A stretch of 64,000 bases of DNA from Verrucomicrobiaceae bacterium (GTDB taxonomy: Bacteria; Verrucomicrobiota; Verrucomicrobiia; Verrucomicrobiales; Verrucomicrobiaceae). This document shows positions 53,969-61,892 of this stretch, piece after piece. The number at the start of each line of letters is the position of its first letter. The stretch's first letter is position 1. The notes beneath the pieces were generated by a model. That model saw only the letters and a program-made list of their open reading frames with translations, had not been told where the DNA came from and searched no databases. The stretch is taken from contig JAIXZA010000137.1 in NCBI GenBank assembly GCA_027489965.1, positions 1 to 64,000 on the forward strand. Direction: 5' to 3'. Position numbers and translations under genes: made by a program.

Positions 53969-54421
53969 ATGAGCATACCCTATCAGACATCAACAGCGGG
54001 GGCTTCGGCTCTATCAGATTTACAGAGGATTCTAGGCAAGTTCGGATGCGCGACGTTCGGCACCATGACAGATATGGAACGCGGAATGACGATCGTGCAA
54101 TTTCGGTGGCGTGATCGAAACGTGAGCCTCGAGGCATCGTGGAAGGGCTACGCAGCCGCGTGGTTGAAGGAGAACCCATACACCAACCGTACTCGAGCAA
54201 CGAAGCAACAGCACGAAGCCAAGGCGATTCAACAAGCGCAAATCTCTGTGTGCTCAATCCTTCGGGATTGGATCAAGGCCCAGGTATGCGCGGTCGAATG
54301 TGGAATCATGAGCTTCGAGACGGCGTTCATGCCTCACATGCTTCTGCCAACCGGCGAACGCGTGATCGAGCGGGTTCAGGCCGAAATGCTTCAACTCAAC
54401 GACAAGGGGCAAGAGAAATGA
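53969..54421 (+). CDS. Conserved-type hypothetical phage protein
   Basis: 150 aa; ALSDLQRILGKFGCATFGTMTDMERGMTIVQFRWRDRNVSLEASWKGYAAAWLKENPY. Confidence 0.6.
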   Translation: MSIPYQTSTAGASALSDLQRILGKFGCATFGTMTDMERGMTIVQFRWRDRNVSLEASWKGYAAAWLKENPYTNRTRATKQQHEAKAIQQAQISVCSILRDWIKAQVCAVECGIMSFETAFMPHMLLPTGERVIERVQAEMLQLNDKGQEK

Positions 54422-54672
54422 CAACGATCTTCAATTTCATGATTAAACCAAAATGGCTACATCGTCTGGTGACCTGGCACTCCTACCCGGGCGGATTCTG
54501 GGTTCGCGTGATGGGGCGCGGGATCAGCATCGAGAACAAGCAGAAGTGCCGGCCATTGTTCAGCGAGCGCAACGGATATCGGCGCATTGTGCGTTTCGGA
54601 AGATGGGGCGCGGAGAGCATTCAACTAATGAACACCACGATGAACTGCACAGCCCCAAAAGAAAACCTATGA
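54418..54672 (+). CDS. Hypothetical protein
   Basis: 84 aa MTTIFNFMIKPKWLHRLVTWHSYPGGFWVRVMGRGISIENK. Confidence 0.55.
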   Translation: MTTIFNFMIKPKWLHRLVTWHSYPGGFWVRVMGRGISIENKQKCRPLFSERNGYRRIVRFGRWGAESIQLMNTTMNCTAPKENL

Positions 54673-55007
54673 ACACCACTCAAGACTCCAACGGGGCTGT
54701 GTTAGCTCCATCGACTGTTCGGCATTGCTGGCGATCTGCTTGCGATCCGAAGGACCGAAAAGGGCATTGGTCCACATTCTCGATGTCGTTCCAACGGATT
54801 GTCCCCAAAGCAAACGGAAAGGGAACGAAATATCAGTCTGTCGGATACCGGCTTTCTGGGCCGTGCTTACACAGGGACGCGGTTGTGAAGCGAGCCGATG
54901 AGATTGTCGCAGCCCTAGACGCCGGATGGGTTCCCACAAAGAAAAGCGAATCGTGGAAGCCGAACATCAGCCGTCAGGAATCGCGATCCGGGGAGGGCCA
55001 GCCGTGA
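54669..55007 (+). CDS. Hypothetical protein
   Basis: 112 aa; C-terminus encoded within repeat copy 2. Confidence 0.5.
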   Translation: MNTTQDSNGAVLAPSTVRHCWRSACDPKDRKGHWSTFSMSFQRIVPKANGKGTKYQSVGYRLSGPCLHRDAVVKRADEIVAALDAGWVPTKKSESWKPNISRQESRSGEGQP

Positions 55008-55065
55008 GCAACCTTTTTCGTGGCGTCAGGAAAATGGTACCGCCGCAAGTCCCGCAGGATGGCGA
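54979..55065 (+). repeat. 87-bp dispersed direct repeat, copy 2
   Basis: AATCGCGATCCGGGGAGGGCCAGCCGTGAGCAACC...GCAGGATGGCGA. Confidence 0.9.
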
Positions 55066-55090
55066 GTCCCTGCTCGGCCTTGTTCGCTGA
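55004..55090 (+). CDS. 28-aa small ORF duplicated in repeat (GTG start)
   Basis: VSNLFRGVRKMVPPQVPQDGESLLGLVR; GGGGAGGG upstream as possible Shine-Dalgarno. Confidence 0.35.
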   Translation: MSNLFRGVRKMVPPQVPQDGESLLGLVR

Positions 55091-55096
55091 TAATTT

Positions 55097-55435
55097 ATGA
55101 AACGGATCATTGATTGGCACGCGGTGGATTGGACCATTCACGATGCAGAACTTGCTCGGCGGCTAAAATGCAGTCGGACCGCCGTAGGAAAAGCGAGGGA
55201 GAGGCTCGGGAGGCTTCCCGCGCCCAAGCTTAGAAAGCGGTTGCCGTGCAAAAAAGAAAGCATGGCCCGCGCTCTTGGTGTGTGCGGAAAGATAGTGGCT
55301 TGGGATCGGATCGGCGTTTGGGACTACATTCCTGCGTGGGCGGCGGACGAATACAACAAGCTGGTGGCCGAGGCGCGAGAGATCATTTCAGCGAACACCC
55401 TGCATGACCGATCGCTTGACGCTCAAAAATCATGA
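55097..55435 (+). CDS. HTH-like hypothetical protein
   Basis: DAELARRLKCSRTAVGKARERLGRL. Confidence 0.5.
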   Translation: MKRIIDWHAVDWTIHDAELARRLKCSRTAVGKARERLGRLPAPKLRKRLPCKKESMARALGVCGKIVAWDRIGVWDYIPAWAADEYNKLVAEAREIISANTLHDRSLDAQKS

Positions 55436-55743
55436 AAACTGAGACACAACGAGAGAAAACCTTAACGGGTGAGACACAAGCTGCCAGCGATTCGATCGAT
55501 GCGTCTGTTCGGCGGTGCGGTAATTGCCGATGGGCAAAATGGGAACTGACTGCAAAAGGCAATCCTCGTAAATCAATCGCGGGCCAATGCACACACCCGA
55601 TCCCGCAACTACCACCGATGCCGGATTCAGTGCTGATAGAGGCACCTCGTAGGTTTTTTGTGTGGGCCTATAAGGGGACCGATTGCCCTACCTTCAAGCC
55701 GAACGTCAGCCGTAAGGGACGGCGGGAGGGCGACAATGAATAA
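55432..55743 (+). CDS. Hypothetical Cys-containing protein
   Basis: 103 aa; RCGNCRWAKWELTAKGNPRKSIAGQCTHP. Confidence 0.55.
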   Translation: MKTETQREKTLTGETQAASDSIDASVRRCGNCRWAKWELTAKGNPRKSIAGQCTHPIPQLPPMPDSVLIEAPRRFFVWAYKGTDCPTFKPNVSRKGRREGDNE

Positions 55744-56041
55744 CACGAAAGACGCCGATTCCCGCCGTTCGCTGAACGGCATTGTTTGCAGAGTTGATTG
55801 GCTCATTATCGACCGGACGCCGGAATGGTGTGTCACTCACTGGTGGATGAAGTGCGCGTATCGTGACTATGCTCGACGGGAAGCCATAATGGTTGCGTGG
55901 CCGCTCAACTACGTGGTGCAACTGGCGTGGGCAATCAATCTGGCGTGGTCCAGATACCGCCACAAACCGTCATGGATCGACCGTGAAGTGAGCAAGCGCA
56001 TATCTTCTGCGAACGACGCGATGAGGAATTCCGAGCCATGA
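55736..56041 (+). CDS. Hypothetical protein
   Basis: MNNTKDADSRRSLNGIVCRVDWLII...; overlaps both neighbours by a few nt. Confidence 0.45.
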   Translation: MNNTKDADSRRSLNGIVCRVDWLIIDRTPEWCVTHWWMKCAYRDYARREAIMVAWPLNYVVQLAWAINLAWSRYRHKPSWIDREVSKRISSANDAMRNSEP

Positions 56042-56361
56042 GCGCACCTATCAAGAGCGGCGATCCCGAGGGATTTGCTCCATCGACTGTTCGCGCCTCT
56101 ATTCCATACAGAGAAAAACTTAGGCGTATAAATGAATCTTGTTCTGACAGAATGAGGATTGGACTGATCGAGCTTGCTGAATGGTGCAACACTAAAGCAG
56201 CGGAAGGCTATCCCTACGACCTGACACTGTATCATCTGAAACTGAAAGTAATGGATATAGAAGCCGATGTGAATCAGGCAGGAAGGCAGACTTCAAAGGC
56301 AATGGATGCTTCTGCGAACGAACAAGCTCACCGATCGCTGCCGGAGGATACCGCACGATGA
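56038..56361 (+). CDS. Hypothetical protein
   Basis: 107 aa, ATGA-coupled. Confidence 0.45.
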   Translation: MSAPIKSGDPEGFAPSTVRASIPYREKLRRINESCSDRMRIGLIELAEWCNTKAAEGYPYDLTLYHLKLKVMDIEADVNQAGRQTSKAMDASANEQAHRSLPEDTAR

Positions 56362-56645
56362 AAGCCGATATGGAAAACGAGCAAGCGGAACTGAATCGCG
56401 GTAGCGATTCGGTGCAGCGCCCTGTTGGGCATGTTTGCCACGACTGCAAGGCCGTAGGTGACTGGCCGCTGCTGATGAACACAACTGTCGTCGGAGACTA
56501 CCAGAGACTCTGCCCAGACTGCCGGGACGAAAACGATCCTTACGGCGTGATGTGCTCACCGTGCCCCGAGTGCGGAGGATCAGGCCGCGAGTGGGAAGGG
56601 TGGAACTGCGAATACTGCGACGGGACCGGAACCGATGATTTTTAA
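56358..56645 (+). CDS. Zinc-ribbon-like Cys-rich protein
   Basis: VCHDCKAVGDW...LCPDC...CSPCPECGGSGREWEGWNCEYCDGTG (DnaJ-type CxxCxGxG). Confidence 0.65.
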   Translation: MKADMENEQAELNRGSDSVQRPVGHVCHDCKAVGDWPLLMNTTVVGDYQRLCPDCRDENDPYGVMCSPCPECGGSGREWEGWNCEYCDGTGTDDF

Positions 56646-56660
56646 TATGCCCAACGCTGA

Positions 56661-56757
56661 GGCATCCCACGGGAACCGAGAGCGCCAGCCCGATACAAGC
56701 CAACCGTCCGAATCACCTTAAAACTCAACTACAAGGCGGGTTCCCGTTGGGATCGCC
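56661..56757 (+). ncRNA. Candidate structured RNA (17-bp stem with large apical region)
   Basis: GGCATCCCACGGGAACC ... GGTTCCCG(t)TGGGAT(c)GCC in an otherwise sparse interval. Confidence 0.35.
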
Positions 56758-56783
56758 GTCTTGTTCACTCTCTTCCGAATCAC

Positions 56784-57086
56784 ATGAAAACGCACACAAT
56801 CGAATACGACAATATGCCACTGGCGACGGTGGAAATCGACGAATCCAAAGCCGCCGAATCGATCAAGGAAATGGTCGAGTTCTGGATGAACTGGGAGACA
56901 AATGTCGAAGAACACGATGGCGACTACACTCGCTCATGGCTGAAAAACCTAGCGATGTTCATCCTCCGCAACCAACGTCCGCCGAAAGACGATGAGGGGT
57001 GGGTGCCGATGGATGGCAGCTACGGGATCGCGATCAAATCGTGGGACGCATGGGAGCCGGACGAGGATCTGATTTCCATTGAGTGA
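56784..57086 (+). CDS. Hypothetical protein
   Basis: 100-aa acidic ORF ending convergently with terminase. Confidence 0.5.
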   Translation: MKTHTIEYDNMPLATVEIDESKAAESIKEMVEFWMNWETNVEEHDGDYTRSWLKNLAMFILRNQRPPKDDEGWVPMDGSYGIAIKSWDAWEPDEDLISIE

Positions 57087-57116
57087 ACAGTGATTATCCA
57101 ACCACTGGTTCAGATA

Positions 57117-58895
57117 TCACGTCCCCAGCAAGCCAGTGATCGTCGCGGCCACGACCTGCATCTGCTCGCAGTCTGATGCGTGATCATTGTCCGGACGGCG
57201 GTTGTAACGCTCCGTGATCATGCTATTGGTTCGGCTTTCAATGCGCTGGCGTTCATCCCATGCAGTGACCTGCAGTTGGTATTCGATTGACGTTCCCTGT
57301 TCGATACCTGGTTGGAACTTCGGTAGCTGCCAATCCCCCATCTGTCCCGACATAAACATCCCCAATCGATTGATTGCAGACGGCTTTGACCACAGATAAA
57401 GAGGGATCAGCGGCACACGACCCTGATTCTCCGTTCCGATGGCTGGATCCACCATGCTTTTTTGGAAGATCATGCGTTGACCATCGTTGATGAAGTCCCG
57501 TTTATCGTCTCCCCTGAATGCTTTCCATCGGACGCCTGAGCGTAGAACTTGCTGGTAAACCTCGGCAGTCTTGTGAGCTGAGTCGATGATTACGTTGTCG
57601 TCGCTGATGCTGAACTCCTGTTGTAGTTGGATCATTTCCTCCCACGACCAGACTTTACGGAAAAAAAGCCAGCGAGAACGCGCTCCGGCCGCCCATGCTC
57701 TGCCAAGAGCCCAAAGGTGAAATCCGCCTTTGCTCTGCACGTCCACGCTCAGGAATCGACGCCGTTCTTCTGGAAACGGATCCGTCACGATGTATGGGAA
57801 CATTCGTGGTTTGAGCAGCTTTTGGTCGGAGTTGTAAAAAATCCGATCAGACCAGCTCTTACCGCGGGTTTCATTCCAATGATCTTTGAGCTTCGCGAGA
57901 TCTCCGAGCTTCATTGCCTTTTTCGCTTCAAGAAACTCACGGACCTGCATCGACCAGCTCGTCCACCATGGGAGAAGAGCACACCACCAGTAGGAGCGCA
58001 CGTCCTTGGCGGCTTTCTCGTTCTGGGGCTTCCAATAGGCGTTTCGTGAGATGTATTTCCGATCGGCCGGCACGTCGAAATACTCGCTGCCGCACTTCTC
58101 GCATTTGAACCGGATCGTCTTTTCCAGCTCCGTATAGTCGTAGGCACCGTCTGGACGTGTGATCGTGTTGGTGTCCCATTTCAGACCGCCAGCGTCGTCA
58201 GGCTCCATCCAATCGATCAGCATCTCATGCTGACAATCAGAGTTGCGGCACTTGCAGAACGGGTGATTCTGATCTCCCAGCATGTAGGACATGTCCAGAG
58301 CGTCATTCTCAAGATCAGGCGTCGAGATGATCACCTTCTTGTAGTTGTGCGGGTAGGAACGCACGCGCTTGGACACCATTTCCAGAGCTCCCTTGGGATA
58401 GGAACGGACCTCATCGAGAAACAAATATCGATACGGTGTCGATTGCAGCGCCGACTTCTGCTCGGCACCGGCAATCACGAGCGGAGCACCTGGGAAATAG
58501 ATTTCAAGCTGGGTGTTTCCGCTTTTGCTCTTGGGAATTTTCTCCGCGACTTTCTCGCACTTTTGAAGCTGTTCCCGCAGCCGGGTCTTCATCAGCTTCT
58601 TGGCTTCCTTCTCAGAGAATGTCAGCCAAAGCGTAGGGCCGGGATCTTCGGCGATCACCCAACACAGCAAGACCATAATCGTCAGGGTCTTTGCTGACTG
58701 AGCGGAGCATTTAATGGTGATCTCTCGAATAGAAGGATTCGCAAAATCCTCCATGATCTGACGCAAAAACCGCGCTTCCTCAGAACTCCATTTTGATCCG
58801 GCACTCGAGAGCGCAACCGTGACTTCTTTTTCTCCCCACTTCCAAGGCTCTAATTCTTGAGGAGGTCTGACAACGCCACAGAGACGTTCTGCCAA
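57117..58895 (-). CDS. Terminase large subunit (GpA-like)
   Basis: 592 aa; RFLRQIMEDFANPSIREITIKCSAQSAKTL; YRYLFLDEVRSYPKGA; IISTPDLEND; CKCRNSDCQHEM; IIDSAHKTAEVY. TTG start. Confidence 0.9.
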   Translation of the reverse strand: MAERLCGVVRPPQELEPWKWGEKEVTVALSSAGSKWSSEEARFLRQIMEDFANPSIREITIKCSAQSAKTLTIMVLLCWVIAEDPGPTLWLTFSEKEAKKLMKTRLREQLQKCEKVAEKIPKSKSGNTQLEIYFPGAPLVIAGAEQKSALQSTPYRYLFLDEVRSYPKGALEMVSKRVRSYPHNYKKVIISTPDLENDALDMSYMLGDQNHPFCKCRNSDCQHEMLIDWMEPDDAGGLKWDTNTITRPDGAYDYTELEKTIRFKCEKCGSEYFDVPADRKYISRNAYWKPQNEKAAKDVRSYWWCALLPWWTSWSMQVREFLEAKKAMKLGDLAKLKDHWNETRGKSWSDRIFYNSDQKLLKPRMFPYIVTDPFPEERRRFLSVDVQSKGGFHLWALGRAWAAGARSRWLFFRKVWSWEEMIQLQQEFSISDDNVIIDSAHKTAEVYQQVLRSGVRWKAFRGDDKRDFINDGQRMIFQKSMVDPAIGTENQGRVPLIPLYLWSKPSAINRLGMFMSGQMGDWQLPKFQPGIEQGTSIEYQLQVTAWDERQRIESRTNSMITERYNRRPDNDHASDCEQMQVVAATITGLLGT

Positions 58896-59497
58896 AACGG
58901 TTTTTTTTTTAGGTAGGAGGGAATCGATGCCTTCGTGAGAGCCGACTCAATCTCCTTGCCGATTCGGGAATTTGCTTCTCCGACACTGAGACCGACAACT
59001 TCGGGAGCCAAACGGTGTTTCGACTGGCGAAGCTCCATTTGAAGCTCTTTGAGGATGCCGCCAAAGACCGTGATGGCTTCATCGATATCTACGATCTGCC
59101 CTTCGCGCTCTGCGTTCTCAGTTCGCATCCGGCGCACAATTTCTTCAAGCCTCTGGCATTCCAGATCCTTTTTCTCCGGTGAATCGATTCGGATGCTGCC
59201 ATGCTCATCAAACCACGCCTTCCACGCTGGTATGTCGTACGAGTGATTCGGCTTTCTTCCGGGGTTCCCGGGCATCTTCATGTGCCGGCGGATAGTCTCC
59301 CGATCGCAACCGATCGCATCAGCGAGGTCTTGTAGGTTTGCGGCACAGTCCTTGCCGATCTTTTTGCTCTTCGAAGGCTTCTCTTCGACAGCGGGATCGA
59401 CGGGTTTCTCAGGTTTTGACGCTGGCTTTTGGGTCGGCTTCGGCTTCTTCGGAGCCGACTTTTTACTGACTGGTTTTTTTGGTGGCTTGGTAGCCAT
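58850..59497 (-). CDS. Terminase small subunit-like DNA-binding protein
   Basis: Lys-rich N-terminus, HTH NLQDLADAIGCDRETIRRHMKMPGNPGR, immediately upstream of TerL. Confidence 0.7.
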   Translation of the reverse strand: MATKPPKKPVSKKSAPKKPKPTQKPASKPEKPVDPAVEEKPSKSKKIGKDCAANLQDLADAIGCDRETIRRHMKMPGNPGRKPNHSYDIPAWKAWFDEHGSIRIDSPEKKDLECQRLEEIVRRMRTENAEREGQIVDIDEAITVFGGILKELQMELRQSKHRLAPEVVGLSVGEANSRIGKEIESALTKASIPSYLKKKPFWQNVSVALSDLLKN

Positions 59498-59625
59498 AGG
59501 GTTGTGGGTTGATGTGTCTTGGAAAAGGTGTCCCGCTGCCAGTGGTTGCCAGTTGGCGGGACGGTCAACTGCCGTAAATCAACCGAAACGGATGCGCGGC
59601 ACTCACGGCTTGCCTCTGATTTGCA

Positions 59626-60162
59626 TCACACCTTCTCTGCCTTCCATGCGAGCCGGATAAATCCTCGGCAAAAACTAAGCTGCCGACGTTTTTCAAAGAC
59701 GCCGTTTCCTTCGCGAGAACCTTGCGGATTCGTGTTGCCCTCGATCGTTGGAATGAATCCGAGATCCTGGGGTCCGGTCACAATCGCGATGTGATTCGGA
59801 TGCGTTGAGTTCCCAAATCGAAACCAACATATATCCCCTGCTGCGGGGGAATGGTTTTTGTCACCGCTGTGAAAAATTAGAGCTCCGGAGGTCGGGCGCT
59901 TTGCCCAGGTCGGCCAATCTCGCACTGCTGCGGACTTGGGTCGCGCGGCCTCCGTAAGGCCGATGTCGTGGCCTTCCCGGATCGCTTGCGCGATAATCCA
60001 TGCAGTGAATGCTGCACACCACGGCTCGCGATTGTCGTATCCGTCCGGATACGTCGTTGCCGCCCAATACCGGCGGATTCCCGGCCCTTGGTTCGGGGAG
60101 GTTTCGCGGACGTGGAGCTCGCGTTTTGCAATCTCCACAAGGATCTTGCGCGGATTGATCAT
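59626..60162 (-). CDS. Endolysin-like (CHAP/NlpC-type) protein
   Basis: MINPRKILVEIAKRELHVRETSPNQGPGIRRYW...EPWCAAFTAWIIAQAI...PAAGDICWFRFGNSTHPNHIAIVTG. Confidence 0.75.
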   Translation of the reverse strand: MINPRKILVEIAKRELHVRETSPNQGPGIRRYWAATTYPDGYDNREPWCAAFTAWIIAQAIREGHDIGLTEAARPKSAAVRDWPTWAKRPTSGALIFHSGDKNHSPAAGDICWFRFGNSTHPNHIAIVTGPQDLGFIPTIEGNTNPQGSREGNGVFEKRRQLSFCRGFIRLAWKAEKV

Positions 60163-60647
60163 TTGTCCCCGAGAGTTTCCGAGTCGGGCGTCCACGTATC
60201 CGCTTCGGGCTTCGGCGGAATGTAGCTGATCACGCCGTAGGCACTGATCGATCCGTATCGGTCTTGGGAAATCAGCGGCACAGTCACGGCTGGCGTGGTG
60301 CAGGCGGTGAGGAAAAACAGCGAGCCGAGAGCAAGGACTGCGACGATCACCAACGCACCGATGCGGGCGGATCCTTTGTTGCCTGTCACGCGGTTCAAGA
60401 TCGCGTTGACCGTCTGGTTGCCGATGACTCCATCGACTTTGACGTGCGCCGGCAGAGCTTCCTGCAACTTCGCGACGTTTTGGGAGATCCTGCGATTTGC
60501 GATCGCATCCCAGACGACGCCGATGATCGTGACGAGTGCTCCGATGATGGTTTCGAGCCCGGCCTGCGAGACGAGACCTTTGGTTACGAGCGATGCGCCC
60601 GCGACAGCGAGCAGCGACGTGATGAGTGAGCGGATGGTTGGATTCAC
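60159..60647 (-). CDS. Holin-like membrane protein with second hydrophobic segment and lipobox-like LTAC
   Basis: 162 aa; N-terminal hydrophobic holin-like region and internal IGALVIVAVLALGSLFFLTAC. Confidence 0.6.
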   Translation of the reverse strand: MNPTIRSLITSLLAVAGASLVTKGLVSQAGLETIIGALVTIIGVVWDAIANRRISQNVAKLQEALPAHVKVDGVIGNQTVNAILNRVTGNKGSARIGALVIVAVLALGSLFFLTACTTPAVTVPLISQDRYGSISAYGVISYIPPKPEADTWTPDSETLGDK

Positions 60648-60667
60648 ATGGAATCCGCGCTGTCAAA

Positions 60668-60910
60668 TCATCGTGTGCGATGGATCTCAGTCAACTCAGT
60701 TCGGATCTCCCGCACGTCGATGACTACGCGGTCGAGTGTCGCGACCTTGCCTCCGGCAAAATACACCAAGCACAACGTCTGGACGATGATTGCGCACACG
60801 AGGCCCATCATCCAGCGGCGGGTCACGTCGGCGGATTTGCTTCGCTCTTCGAGGATGGTTTCCACTCTCGTCAGCGTCTCGGAAAGGTCTCGGATTTCGT
60901 CGGCACTCAT
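60668..60910 (-). CDS. Small membrane protein in lysis cassette
   Basis: 80 aa; coiled N-terminus, one TM (MMGLVCAIIVQTLCLVYFAGG). Confidence 0.6.
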   Translation of the reverse strand: MSADEIRDLSETLTRVETILEERSKSADVTRRWMMGLVCAIIVQTLCLVYFAGGKVATLDRVVIDVREIRTELTEIHRTR

Positions 60911-61455
60911 TTTCGTGAATAAACGGCTGCGACTGCAGCTCGGTCAAAGTCAGTGATTCCCGCAATGCGGAGCGGCAAGCGGCTGTGCATGATTGAGTCC
61001 TCCGGCCCGTCGTGATGGCCAAATCCCAGCATGTGACCAACCTCGTGCTCAATGATGATCCGTCTGCGGGAGCCGGTAAGCGGGGCCATGCGCTGCTCGC
61101 TGATTCGCATGTCGGCCTCGATGATGGTCGAGCCCCGGCGGGAGACATCCACATCGGCAAAATTCGGCGTTGCCGGGCTCAGGTAGATCGTGCTTTCACC
61201 ATCGCGTCGAGCGGGGATCCGGTGGTTGCGCGTGCGGGCACCGGCGACAATTCGCACACCGAATGGCCGGGTGACGGCATTCCAATTCCCGATGGCCTCG
61301 CGGATCTCGCCCTCGAAAGGCGACGGCTCAATGCGCACTCGGATCACTTCACGCGGCCACTTCGCGCCGATGTAGTGCGGCGGGAGTGGCTGTGCGGGTG
61401 CCTGCTGGCGCGGGCGGAGCAACTTTGCGAGGCGGGCGAGCATGGTGGCGGGCAA
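60907..61455 (-). CDS. Matrixin-like zinc metalloprotease (M10-type signature)
   Basis: IIIEHEVGHMLGFGHHDGPEDSIMHSR: HExxHxxGxxH with downstream Met. Confidence 0.8.
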   Translation of the reverse strand: MPATMLARLAKLLRPRQQAPAQPLPPHYIGAKWPREVIRVRIEPSPFEGEIREAIGNWNAVTRPFGVRIVAGARTRNHRIPARRDGESTIYLSPATPNFADVDVSRRGSTIIEADMRISEQRMAPLTGSRRRIIIEHEVGHMLGFGHHDGPEDSIMHSRLPLRIAGITDFDRAAVAAVYSRK

Positions 61456-61872
61456 TCAAGGTTGCGGAGGCGTAGGCGCTGGCGAGAGTGATCCGGGCGC
61501 GACGGATGGCGAATTCAGCAACGCGGTAAGCTGCTGATCGAGCGCAATGAGGGTAGCAGCGCGATCTTCACCGATCGCTTGCACCACCTCTGCATAGCTC
61601 AACCCCATCGGGTTTGAATACGCTTCGGTGCGCAATGCCTCTACGGTTCGAACGATGCCCGAAAGACCCCCGCGCAAGATGCCGTTGATTCGAGCGGCAG
61701 TCCGTTCCTGTTTTTGCTCCAGCGTGAGATCCGGAGCGGGAATCAGCGGCACAAGTGGCACAGGTGTTGGCTCCGGCGTGGGCGTTGGTTCCGGCGTCGA
61801 TTCCTGAGCGTGGGAAATAGCCATCGCGAAAGCAAACGCGGCGGCAAAGATCGTGGTGAGATGTTTTTTCAT
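61456..61872 (-). CDS. Exported protein with signal peptide and Pro/Thr-rich linker
   Basis: MKKHLTTIFAAAFAFAMAISHAQESTPEPTPTPEPTP. Confidence 0.65.
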   Translation of the reverse strand: MKKHLTTIFAAAFAFAMAISHAQESTPEPTPTPEPTPVPLVPLIPAPDLTLEQKQERTAARINGILRGGLSGIVRTVEALRTEAYSNPMGLSYAEVVQAIGEDRAATLIALDQQLTALLNSPSVAPGSLSPAPTPPQP

Positions 61873-61892
61873 GGTTGGGAGTCTGTGTGTAA

